A stretch of 64,000 nt of DNA from Colius striatus (Eukaryota > Chordata > Aves > Coliiformes > Coliidae): the NCBI RefSeq assembly GCF_028858725.1, contig NC_084761.1, forward strand, positions 32,580,501-32,644,500. The letters are read 5' to 3'. The number at the start of each line of letters is the position of its first letter. Within the stretch, counting starts at the first letter, position 1. The position numbers and the translations under genes were made by a program. Below are positions 27,401 to 37,553 of this stretch, piece after piece. The notes beneath the pieces are model-generated. The model saw only the letters and a list, made by a program, of their open reading frames with translations. It was not told where the DNA came from and searched no databases.

Positions 27401-30400
27401 ACAGAAGAGGGCTCAGAAGTTGCATTAAAACTTTCAGTATTACATCTCAGAAATGCTTAAAAGCAATTTCTTATGCGTGTCACCATCTCCTAGATTCTTG
27501 CAGAGGTACATATTATCCCTTTTATCTCATGAAGTGTCCCACTGTTAAGTGGCTCCTCCTGACTGCTAGTTTGCAGGTCAGGTCAAGCAATGTCTTAAGT
27601 AATCTCCTCTTCATTTTGCACATATACAAGGCATCACACTTCACTGTTGTTCTCCTCAATATTTGAAAGTCAAAGTTATAGCCTCATGGGTGAAGGCAAC
27701 AGGTGGCATAGATGTCTCAGGGATAAAAGCATAGATGAAAAAATATCCTAACTAGGAAGGAAATGATGAATACTGCCCACATTCCTGTTACACGGTTTTT
27801 TAAGACCATTCCCTACTGTTTTTCCCACAAGCTTGCCTTCCTTAGCTTATTGGTAAGCAAATGGTATTGCCTGATGCATCTCAAACCCAACAGATTCTAT
27901 AGTCTATATGGATTGTAACTGTGATTGCCCCACACACTTCTGCTACTACACTACTGAACGTTGTCTCAACACAATCAAGTAGCAATTGAACACAATCAAT
28001 CCTGTAGCAGTTAGGGTAGTCAGCTACAGCAACCTGCTTCAGAACTGGAAACACCCTTATCAGTGATACAGCAAGTTCGTCCTGGCTCAGGGTGTAACAT
28101 TGAATCCACACTGGTCCTTCCAATTCTGTCCAAATGCATAATCCTACTTCGTAACTGTTGCTATGTAACAAAAGCACCAGTTCCCATCAAAGCAGCTGCA
28201 GTAAATGTTGTACAGAACAGCCATCCCCACTCTGCCATCACAACATTTGTGTTGCACAAGCTCCTAGGTCAGAAGTCACTGTTGGTTCCAAACAGCTTAT
28301 ATCTGCACCCCAATGCAGTGGCAGAAATAATCAGTTTGCATGTGCCTGAACTGAGACTTGGCTAGAACAAATTTGGAAAGGGCAGGCAAGTTCACATCAA
28401 TATAGTGAAACAGTCTAGAAAATACTCCAACATACTCATGCACTTAATTTTTCACACCTGATCATGCAGAACTTCTCCTGGAAATAGAGATTCTCCATCA
28501 CTTTCAGTTTCTAAATCTAAGTTGTGGCCCTTTCTAAGCTGCTGTGTTGCGTGCCATGCAGTAAAAAAAAAAAAAGTTTCACAAGTTAGGAGCCAAGATT
28601 ACAGATGCAAAACTCTTTTGCCTTGGGTTGAGACATCACTCATGCAGAATTAATATGAGTATATTAATCACAGTAAACGCTTTGTTCTAATCTTCTGAAA
28701 ATCACTTTTTGGGATTATTTGTGTGAATGTAATATGTTGGTTATCAGGGAGAGCCAACATAGATTCACCAAGGGAAAGTCCTGTCTGACCAACCTCATAG
28801 ACTTCTACATGGGCATAACTGGCTGGCTAGATGAGGATAGGGCAGCAGATGTCATCTACCTTGACTTCAGCAAGGCTTTCAACACTGTTTCCCACAACAT
28901 CCTCATTAGAAAGTTCAAGCAATGTGGCTTGGATGAGTGGACAGTGAGGTGGATCAAGAGCTGGCTGAAGGACAGAGCCCAGAGGCTGATGATCAATGGC
29001 ACAGAATTGAGTTGGAAGCCGGTGGCCAGTGGAGTTCCACAGGGATTGGTTCTGGGGCCAGTCTTGTTCAACATCATCATCCAATGACCTGGATGAGGGG
29101 ACAGAGTATACCCTCAGCAAGTTCCCTAATGACACCAAACTGGGTGGACTGGCTGATTCCCCAGAAGGCTGCCTTCATCAGGGTCTCAACCAGCTTCAGA
29201 GTTGCGCAGAGAGGAACCTCATGAGGTTCAAAAAGGACAAGTGCGGAGTCCTGCACCTGGGGAGGAACAACCCCATGCACCAGTACAGGCTGGGGACTGA
29301 CCTGCTGGAGAGCAGCTCTGCAGAGAGAAACCTGGGAGTCCTGGTTGACAATAAACTAAACATGAATCAGCAATGTGCCCTGGTGGCCAAGAAGGCCAAT
29401 GACATCCTGGGATGCATTAAGAAGAGTGCAGCCAGTAGGCCAAGGGAGGTTCTCCTCCCCCTCTACTCTGTCCTGGTGAGGCCTCATCTGGAGTCCTGTG
29501 TCCAGTTCTGGGCTCCCCAGCTCAAGAGGGACAGAGAACCTCTGGAGAGAGTCCAGTGCAGAGCCACCAAGATGATCAGTGGTCTGGAGCATCTTCCTTA
29601 TGGGGCTATTTAGTTTAGAGAAGAGGAGACTGAGGGGGCATCTCATTAATATTTACAAGGTCGCTGTGAGGGTGAAGGAGCACAGGCACAGGCTGCCCAT
29701 GGAGGTTGTGGAGTCTCCTTCCTTGAAGGACTTCAAGACCTGCCTGGATGTGTTTCCATTCTACCTGATTTAGGTGGACCTTCTTTTGCAGGGGAGTTGT
29801 ACTACATAATCTCTAAAGCTCCCTTCCAACCCCTGCCACTCTATGATTCTATTAATATAGCTCTTAATAGCTTTATGTTTTAAACTACTTGTAAGTTTCA
29901 TTAAAATGTAAATTCTAATAGGAATAACACCAAATACTGTGTCAGTAAAAAATGCACAGCTCCAAATGGTTTGTGTATATGTAATCAATTATACGGAGAC
30001 TATTGTTTAAGCAGACAATTGGGCAAAATATTTAGGAAGCTTTCAAGAATTTCGCATGCATTAGGAATTACTTTCTTATTGAGATTTCACAAGAACAATT
30101 ATGCATTCCTTAAATGAACAACTAACAGCAAATGTTAAGAGGACATACCAGATTCAAGTCATCGCTACTGGAGAGCAGTTTAATATATGCACCACCACAG
30201 TCAATGCCTTCTTGAAAATTCACTTCGTATCTGGCAAAGAGCAATTTTTTTAAAAAACATGCCAAGTATCAGACAAATACCAATTAAATTCTAATCCACA
30301 GCTCTAATTATGAATATATTAAGATCGCATATTAGTCACTCCTGTCAAAACACTACTATATGATCAAAAGGTTTTAATTGCCACACAAGCCAATACAGCA

Positions 30401-33400
30401 GTGATGAAAGTCCAAAAACACCATGGTAGCAATTGCTACAGTTGGCATCACCGGTAAGAAGAGTTTCAGGATGGTACCAACACGAAAAAAACAAAGTGAA
30501 GTAGAAATGGGCAAGAGTTCTATTAAGTTTTTGCCACCTTTGAATCTGCCCATATGACACACTGGATTTAGACAAAGGAGTTACCTGGATATGTCTATCA
30601 GACTTAGTTTGTTGTACAATAGTCAAAAAAGTAATGCTTACCATCATTAATTACATTAACATGTTGAAGATCTGAGTTGCTTTTAAAGAGCTACGTAAAA
30701 GCATTCCAGAAACGGAAAAACTATTAGAGCATTTTCAGCAATCTTGTAAAATACTAGATTTCTGTCCAAAAACAATATAAAAGAGTTAAATGCAACTTCT
30801 TAACACTTGTAATACAAGTGGTTGATTGTTAAATCATTCATACTTAAGAGTTCTGATAGCTTTGGACATGATAGGTCAATGATACATGGAAATCAGTATT
30901 TCTATAGGGATTCATATTACTTTCTTGACTTAAAGATTTTAATACTAATAAATATTAAGGAAAAAACCTAAGTGACTACTTACTGAACAATCAAAGGCTT
31001 ATTATCAAAAATAAATGCTTTTGTTAGCATAGCTGATATTGCATGATGCTTAGCCACTGATTTTAACACTAATCCTCTGTCTCCAGACATTGTGTTTTCC
31101 TTCAGCTCTTCTACTTCCCATCTTCCTAAAACACAAACACAAGAGTCATTGAAAAAACATAGACTGAGGTAAAGAAATCATAGTCTTGTTGAAAGCAAAG
31201 CGTTAACAAAAGTTAAGTAAAAACTGAAGTAAAGTTTTTACTTAACTTTTTTAAGAAAGTAAAGACTAGATGTCAAAGTAGGGAAGAAATCTTGACATCA
31301 AAGAAATCAAACAATAACACATTACTTGAGTTCAGCTTACATTTCTCCAAACTAACTCCACTACACCACTCAAATATTAAAAAACAAGTACATAAATTTG
31401 GTGCTCACATCTTTCTATAAAATCAGTGACCATGTTTTAACGAGTAATCTTCAAGAACCAGAAACCACTAGAATTCCAGCTCCATGGTTAGATAATAAAA
31501 TAAAAACTGTATCATGTCAAAGATCCATCTAACCCAACATTCTGTCTCAGACAACAAGGAAGAATAAAATCTTAGGGAAAAAGAGTGCTAGTAGTTGTAA
31601 AAACATGAAGTGACAAGAAGCCATTTTGACAGTAGTAGAAGTCCCAGTTTTGTAACTGTTAAAGGTAAAACAAAGAAAATTACAGCATCTCAGATTTATA
31701 TGTAAAACAATCTTCCAACTAAAAAGGAAAAAGAGCTATCCATAGTCTTCAAAGTAGCAAAGAATCCCATCCTTACCATAATCCACCATAAACTAATGAA
31801 ATTTACTAGAAAAAGATACATGTTTAACATAAAATGATTTAAAATTACAAAATTTAATGAATTTTCTTGCAGAAGCCTGTGGCATATCCACTGAATTTTT
31901 GTTCAGTTGCAATACTATGTGAAAGAATCATTACATTTTCAATATGCCATTTCATTCAAGCCTAATGGTTGCATTGCTAATATAGAGACTGTTTCAAAGC
32001 CCTGGTTCAGATTCAACAAGTTATATTATAAAAATCTATTTCAGCCTTAAGAAACTGGCTGATAACTGAAGAGATGCCAACACTTTGGGTATGCATAACT
32101 CTGCACAGAAAAGTCCACTTTCCCATTTCACCAAAAAGGTGTTAGTCTTAGCCAAATGAGACAATGATAGCTTTCAATATATTAAAGATGTCGCATATGT
32201 AAAGCACAAGTTATTTCTTGCTCTTCTCAGATTTACAGAAATCTAGGAAAAAACTTTAATATCATGGATCTGTATCTTTAGACTGTGGTATCCCACAATG
32301 CCTAGAGGAACACAAACCATTTCTCCACATTTTAGATTTATTCATACCATCGTCACAAAAAGCTTTAGTCACAAGGCATTGTGTAAGCCAGATACCTGCA
32401 TGGTTCTTGCCCTCCTGCTTACATGGAATTAGAATCTTTCAGGTAAAATCTAATCACATGGGAGATGAAGCTCCATTCCCCTGTCCCCCTCTCCCCAGTC
32501 TTTTCCAAGAATTATCAGGTTTGATCTGAGAAAAAAACCCCTCACAAGTTTACATCTTTAAAAATAAAAGATTACATTAATTACAAATTCTCCAAGTTGG
32601 GGAAAAATACAGCTGATGACACACACATGCAATATACAAAGAACAAGATTTCTAAAGAGACATTTTTCTTTTTCTCAGACATTAGTAGATAAGATTCACT
32701 GGGTTGGGTATTTTTTCCAGGAATGAACAGATACAAGAGAAATACTACTTTTACAATTCACTGTAATCTTGAAAAAAGTTGGTGTCAACAAGAACAAAAG
32801 GAGGAATACATAATGAGTTCCTCACCATAGTTTGAGAAGATTCATAAACTGTGAAATCTGAACAAAACAGCAATTTAGTTTTTACTTTTATTCAACTCAA
32901 CCGTGATTTGCACAAGATCATTAAGGAAGGGAAGATAGGTATGTCAACAACAAATCCCTACTTTCTTCTAGTCTGCTAAACAGAAGGGATGAAAATTCCC
33001 TTCTCTTCAACTGTGTTCCTTCCTGGAAACTAAGACCAAGAAATAATGACAGGGAAAACAAGACAAAAATAAAATATTTTGGAAAATAGTTCAAAAAGCT
33101 CTTTTCACTACAGACTTTGTTAATGTTCAATTGTTTTGGTGACTTTAAAGACAATTTTGATCTAGTATCAAGCCAAGTAATCAGAGCAATGTCAGTTCTT
33201 ATAAGCGTCTCATTTTTATGGATATCTCCTCTGCGGTTTCTTTATTTTTACCAGTTATCTCTGCTAAACCTAAAAACATCTGATCTGTACTGGTTTGCAT
33301 GCTAAAGTCATACAAGTTACTTTTGCTTAACACTTTATTAATGTTAATTGATTTCATTTGACATAAGAGCAGTAGCAAATACTTTTGCAGCAGAAACTTT

Positions 33401-36400
33401 TCCTATTCTCCCCACCGTCTCTTTAATGAAAGAAATTCAGGTTGCAAAACTATTGCCACAGACTGCACATCTGTCAAATAGTTTTAAATTACATTCAAGT
33501 AGGCAATTCCAATAAGTGTACACTCCAATGATAAAACCAAATTATTCATTACTTCCAAATTCATTTTTGACTACTGTAAGAGTAAAGTATACAAGGACAA
33601 CAGACATTATATAAACAAATGTTTTTGACCTACATCATCTAGGTTTTCAAACATAAGTTCAACATAAGGGGTAGTTATTTCCCAAAGAGCAAAAGAACAT
33701 CAAACAATACAGTAGAAGTAAACAATAAAACTACTCACCATCATATTTAGCAATGTTATCATCTGTGTCTTCTTTCTTAGTCTTAGACAACACCCATCTA
33801 ACAACAAAAAACATGCTAGTCACTGAACTATCAATGCAAAGCTGTACTATTTAACAAGCATGGGAAAACCAGCTTTTGCTTCTAGGTTGTGAACATGATT
33901 TTGACAGTTGTCATCATAGATCTTTGTGTAGTTCAAAGAACATGAAAAGAAAAATTCAAATAGATTAGTCTAATACAGCATTTCAAAGTACTTGCAAAAA
34001 AAAAAGGAAATGAGTATACAATCTAATTCTAAAGTAATTCAATTATTCAGAATAAACTTTAGTATTATACACCATCTGAGTTTGGCAGAATGTAATAATA
34101 TTTTCTAAGAATATAATGTCAAAAATACATGGAAAACGGTAAGGTTCAGGCATAAAACCTTCAGTGTGGTAACGGAAAAAACAAAACAAAACACTGACAA
34201 GACCTTAATACTGTCTGACTGCAATTCTATGCATGCATAGCAGAGGACAAAAGGAAGAGGAAAAGTGTCCAAATTACAAATGCATCTATGCATCAAACAG
34301 GTTACAAATGTATTGCACACATGGGATCCTGACAGCACAAACTCCTGATCTCCTTTGATGCTACAAACAAGGCAAACTTGGCTTATCAAATCAAAGGTCA
34401 CCAAAAGGACATGCACAAATACCCCGCACACAAAGTGTTAATTTGGAGGTGGGTATGACCCTCATCTGGTCGTACAGTGGTTCTGTCTTGAGCCAAGCAC
34501 AGGAATATCTTAAGCCAACAGTGTTGCTGAACTCTTCTTTGTATCAACTACAATACTATATTCTCATGACAGCAAAGAACTATTTTCGTTCATTCTGAAC
34601 TGTCCTCTGCATGGAGTATTTCAGGGACGAATACTTTATCTTTTCTGCTTCAATCTCAGTCAGATTTCTTCACTGTTAACAAATTCTGGGAAAGCCTCAC
34701 CCTCTGGTGAAATAGCAAACTAGATCCTTGGTCTACCAAGGAAGACCAATGTAGAAATGACGTGTCTTTACAAGTCATGCCCACGATTTTCAAGGGCCAT
34801 TCTCAAAAAAGCTACCATATTCCACTGATTTACCTAGTCAATTTCTATGCACTCTTTTCCCCAATTTTAGGGAATAAAGGCAACGTATTGCTCACTTATC
34901 TCCATACATGTTATTCTGATGGAGATTATGTACAGCTAGAAGAAGAAGTCCCAAGTATTGCAGCAAAAGCTTTGAATATTAAATTTAGTAGGAAAACAAA
35001 CTAATCTTTGAACAGATATTGCAAAGTTAAAATTTGGGATGAACTAAAACAGCTAAGTTTTTGCATTTGTTAGTCAAGGTTTTCAGTTATTTGAGGTTTT
35101 TTAACAACAATTATCACCTCTTCTATATAATAATTTTTCCTGTCATCATTTGTACTGCTTTTGTATTGCATTTCTTAACATTTACAAGTGATGTATCATT
35201 AAAGCAAGTGATATGCTGAAGACAAGAGCTTGCTAGCCTATTTTCTTTCTACATTAGGTCAAAATATGTAACAAGAATAAGAAAATACAAAAGAACATAA
35301 CATTAGTAATGACAAGTGTTCAGCAGCCTGAAGTTCCCTGTGAATCTACAGAAGAGAACAGTTTAGAAACGATTGGAAAAAGGGAGTAACATTCAATCTC
35401 TCAGATGTTACTAGTGCCTGCTACCATGTTATTTTCTTTACAGTTTAAATCATGTATCCTCAATGGACACACAAGTCTTATGATGGTATAACCTTACTCC
35501 TACAGTAAGGAAGTAGAAAGTAGACAGCTTTAACTTCTACACTAATGAATGCATCTCCTGTCACCTGGCTCTTCAAAGATGAGCTAAATTTTTGTTTCAT
35601 CAATTTTAGTAACTTACGAAAACACATTTTTGCATGATGCTTCACAAATCAAGAGATACGTCTTTTTGTTCAACAAAAAAAGCGTTCATCAAAGCGTACA
35701 GGGGAAAAAAAAACAAGATCAAATTTGTCATTAAAAAAGAGACTTCCTTTCACATTTTAAAAGGTTCTCATAGCAAGAAAGCACTCTAACAACTCATCAC
35801 ATTAACTCTTAATAAAGAGATTCCTACTGCATTCGCAGATTCTACCTGGATGAGCCAGGGATGGTAAGCTAACCTAGCTTGATTCAACAAAGAAAAGGCA
35901 ATGATCATGCAGACAACATCGTACTCGTTTTGGTTTTCCTTGATCTTCTACACCCTTTATAGCTGAACAAGAAAGAGGACTGAAAGTTATTTTCCAATTA
36001 GAAGTAGTAAGTCTATTACAGAAATAGAAAGTAACCTATTATATTCTTACTCTTGACAGTGCATTGGTGGAAAGTGACTACAGCTTACAATGCTCAGCTT
36101 TTCATTGAACAACACAAGTCTCCCAGCAGCAGCTACACTTTACATTGCCATACTGTTGGAAGGAAAACTTACAAGATATTGACAGGACATAAATTTCTGG
36201 CTTAAGAATTGTTGAGATAAACCTGAAGATTTCTCTAGAATTTCAAGGTGGTAAAATCCAACTTCAGTAGACTCATAAATACCTAATTTGTATTGAGTAT
36301 GGAGAAGCAGTACAATAAATTAATAAAAAAGAAAAATCTGCCAAAAAGAGTCTTCCCCAATAGAGGTTTTATCAATAATGCTGAAGGCATTGCTTTCTTA

Positions 36401-37536
36401 GACATACTTAAATGCATGTGAAGAGGAAGAGCGTTTGCCACTGCACTGGAATGGCTATGCATATCACCTTGTAGCTAAATTCAACTGGCTAAATCTTTAA
36501 ATTATATTACTTAATGTCCATAAACGCAGAGTTTAGTAAAAGTTTCCTTATAACACAAAAAATAGCAACATACCTGAAATATTAACTATCTGGCTTAACA
36601 TTACGATGTACTTGGAGCAAGCATTACCAGTCTTCCTAATTCTAACACCTGTAAAAATTCACTTTCATAGAGATACTAGCAAAAAAAATGAACACAAATA
36701 AGCCCTGTCACTGTAAGTTAAACTACTAAAAGTAAAAGCTTATCATTTTAAGGCATAAACATACCCAGCCAATACTCCATCGAAGGTTTCTGTAAAATAC
36801 ACTTCCCCAGTTGGCTTTGGAGTCTGGTATACAACCTAAAAGATATGTACAGATATATACTCTAACAGAACAACTTTTCATTTGAAACACACTATCATAC
36901 CATTCAGAGAGACCACCAGATTTTGTTGCTTGGAAACATTTAGCAGCATAAAATGCCTTTTGCTGACCCCCCACATCCCTAATTTCTGCAGTTTTGGCAC
37001 ATCTTTCTATCAGTGTGCCATTTCACATCTGTGAATTTCAGAAATTGCTTCCCATGTTCAGAACTCATAACTAAAGTACTGTCATACATCTTATGTCTAA
37101 CAAAACCCCAGAAAAATTACAGAACTTGCACCAGTTCTCTGCGTCTTTCCTATTTCGTTCTATGGATGTTTCCTGTTCTTTTGTTTTCCCATCTACTTGA
37201 CACATGACAGTTGGATTACACAGTTTAGGTTGGAAAAGACCTTTAAGATCATTAAGTTCAACGGCTAACCCAGCACTGCCACCACCACCACTAAATCATG
37301 TCCCTAACTGCCACAGCTACATATTTTCTTTATTTCATTACACAGGCATTGACTAAAGGCTTCTGTAATCTTACCTCTAAGAAAGATTCATCTCTGTCAA
37401 CATCAGCTTCTTGAGACTGCTTGTCAAAATCCTCAACTTCAACATCTGCATTCAGAGTTTCTTCATTTTCAATTTCTGCAGTCACTGAGCTAATTATCAG
37501 GATACCCAAACACAGCCAGTCCCATTGGAAGTGCAT
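15392..37536 (-). CDS. CLGN: Calmegin, ER lectin chaperone (complete, 14 coding exons)
   Basis: Coding exons in transcript order: 37375-37536, 36765-36835, 33739-33797, 30984-31125, 30149-30230, 26,908-type boundaries corrected as 25908-26100, 23888-24077, 23163-23276, 22369-22525, 20926-21141, 19450-19569, 19128-19272, 17130-17236, 15392-15472. They total 1,839 nt, or 612 residues, against 610 in human as I recall. All introns are GT-AG and phases agree. Order of parts: signal peptide (about 1-20), lectin domain with the CGGAY signature at 156-160 and IMFGPDKCG at 183-191 (Cys156 and Cys190 are the conserved disulfide pair), P-domain hairpin with four type-1 and four type-2 repeats (about 272-405), rest of the lectin fold, one membrane segment (about 478-498), and an acidic cytosolic tail ending RKRRVRKD. 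The protein binds monoglucosylated N-glycoproteins in the ER. In mammals it is testis-specific and needed for ADAM-type sperm surface proteins. Paralogue CANX is excluded by the N-terminus and by the tail. Confidence 0.97.
17130..17236 (-). CDS. CLGN: CLGN exon 14, acidic tail
   Basis: A 107-nt exon that is almost pure acidic tail ([19 protein letters not shown]), ending [10 protein letters not shown] as in human calmegin. The simple composition makes the exact homology of the middle part weak, but frame and end are clear. Confidence 0.92.
18034..18130 (-). repeat. CR1 LINE 3'-end fragment
   Basis: 'accatagaatgattttgttt', then 'ggaaaagaccttaaagatca' and 'tcaagtccaac' are the reverse of a CR1 3' end of the 'ggtcttttccaacc' subtype. 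It is short and 5'-truncated. Confidence 0.85.
19128..19272 (-). CDS. CLGN: CLGN exon 13, acidic cytosolic tail
   Basis: A 145-nt exon encoding [20 protein letters not shown] and a run rich in Glu and Asp ([20 protein letters not shown]). Its frame matches the preceding exon at a codon boundary and the next through a split Glu. Confidence 0.93.
19450..19569 (-). CDS. CLGN: CLGN exon 12, membrane segment
   Basis: A 120-nt exon, residues 463-502. The hydrophobic run [20 protein letters not shown] (about 478-497) is the single transmembrane helix, preceded by the lumenal AAEDHP and followed by CWPAK on the cytosolic side. Confidence 0.96.
20926..21141 (-). CDS. CLGN: CLGN exon 11, last P repeat and end of lectin fold
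   Basis: A 216-nt exon, residues 391-462. It encodes [16 protein letters not shown] and then [20 protein letters not shown] with [13 protein letters not shown], the conserved strands that close the lectin domain. Confidence 0.96.
22369..22525 (-). CDS. CLGN: CLGN exon 10, type-2 repeats
   Basis: A 157-nt exon with [30 protein letters not shown] and [10 protein letters not shown], the return strand of the P-domain arm. The arm tip is where calnexin and calmegin recruit PDIA3-type oxidoreductases. Confidence 0.96.
23163..23276 (-). CDS. CLGN: CLGN exon 9, type-1 repeats 3 and 4
   Basis: A 114-nt exon with [16 protein letters not shown] and [12 protein letters not shown]. Both ends split a Trp codon, so the exon carries exactly two repeat units. 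Confidence 0.95.
23888..24077 (-). CDS. CLGN: CLGN exon 8, start of the P-domain
   Basis: A 190-nt exon encoding [20 protein letters not shown], then the proline-rich [12 protein letters not shown] and the first two type-1 repeats ([14 protein letters not shown] and [12 protein letters not shown]). Confidence 0.96.
25908..26100 (-). CDS. CLGN: CLGN exon 7, calreticulin signature 2
   Basis: A 193-nt exon, residues 173-236. It contains [20 protein letters not shown] (signature 2, Cys190) and [20 protein letters not shown]. It continues across a split Val codon into exon 8. Confidence 0.96.
26101..30148 (-). other. CLGN: CLGN 4-kb intron with a CR1 insertion
   Basis: The largest intron between coding exons. 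It holds an A+T-rich 'attaaa' tract at about 26920-26990, an A-run at about 28563, and a 1.1-kb CR1 on the opposite strand to the gene at about 28746-29856. Confidence 0.6.
28746..29856 (+). mobile_element. CR1 LINE copy with reverse-transcriptase remnant
   Basis: A 5'-truncated, degenerate CR1 with the palm of the reverse transcriptase still readable: [34 protein letters not shown] and [16 protein letters not shown]. The frame is broken after FNI (near 29085), and the catalytic FADD motif, read in another frame, is FPND. The C-terminal part continues near 29390-29600 ([20 protein letters not shown]). The 3' end 'cccttccaacccctgcc' and 'ctctatgattctatt' closes it at about 29856. It cannot encode a working enzyme. 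It is inserted antisense in a CLGN intron. Confidence 0.93.
30149..30230 (-). CDS. CLGN: CLGN exon 6, calreticulin signature 1
   Basis: An 82-nt exon encoding [19 protein letters not shown] and [18 protein letters not shown] is family signature 1. Tyr160 and Lys162 lie in the carbohydrate-binding face by analogy with calnexin. Confidence 0.95.
30984..31125 (-). CDS. CLGN: CLGN exon 5, lectin domain
   Basis: A 142-nt exon encoding [20 protein letters not shown], then [13 protein letters not shown] and [11 protein letters not shown]. The GDRGLVLKS and AKHHAISA blocks are hallmarks of the calnexin/calmegin lectin domain. Confidence 0.95.
31208..31250. repeat. Perfect 18-bp inverted repeat with 7-nt loop
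   Basis: The left arm 'aaaagttaagtaaaaact' (31208-31225) is followed by the loop 'gaagtaa' and the exact reverse complement (31233-31250). It lies 82 bases upstream, in transcript order, of nothing coding: the nearest exon is 30984-31125, which follows it on the minus strand. A pre-mRNA hairpin with 18 pairs, mostly A-U, could form in the intron close to that exon's acceptor. Confidence 0.9.
33739..33797 (-). CDS. CLGN: CLGN exon 4
   Basis: A 59-nt exon encoding [20 protein letters not shown]. It is too short to show as an open frame and was found from the family sequence and the sites 'gttgttag|' and |gtgagt. Confidence 0.92.
36765..36835 (-). CDS. CLGN: CLGN exon 3
   Basis: A 71-nt exon encoding [20 protein letters not shown] and VLAG, the start of the lectin domain. 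The donor GG|gtatgt splits a Gly codon. Confidence 0.93.
37222..37322 (-). repeat. CR1 LINE 3'-end fragment
   Basis: 'ggttggaaaagacctttaag' followed by 'atcattaagttcaacggcta' and 'acccagcactgccaccacca' is the reversed end of the CR1 subtype also seen at 54.2-54.5 kb. It sits just downstream of the CLGN start exon, within the first coding intron. Confidence 0.85.
37375..37536 (-). CDS. CLGN: CLGN exon 2: start codon and signal peptide
   Basis: It encodes residues 1-54. The start [20 protein letters not shown] has a hydrophobic signal-peptide core and matches the human MHFQ start that I remember. The following segment is acidic ([16 protein letters not shown]). The exon runs up to an acceptor at 37554 ('ttgaaactttcag'), giving 17 nt of 5' UTR, so the true first exon is non-coding. 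Confidence 0.93.
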
Positions 37537-37553
37537 CCTGGTTATCTGAAGAA

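Larger units (their letters stand above)
30231..36764 (-). other. CLGN: CLGN introns between lectin-domain exons
   Basis: Introns 30231-30983, 31126-33738 and 33798-36764. They are A+T-rich, with no interspersed repeat that I can name. The notable element is the perfect inverted repeat at 31208-31250. Confidence 0.5.

Noticed and set aside
28827-29280. Minus-strand frames over 28.8-29.3 kb
   Set aside because: These are the antisense of the CR1 reverse-transcriptase remnant.
15392-37536. Calnexin (CANX) as the identity of the minus-strand chaperone
   Set aside because: The signal peptide start MHFQ, the tail end RKRRVRKD and the position between SCOC and MGAT4D fit calmegin. The shared lectin and P-domain motifs alone would not separate the two.
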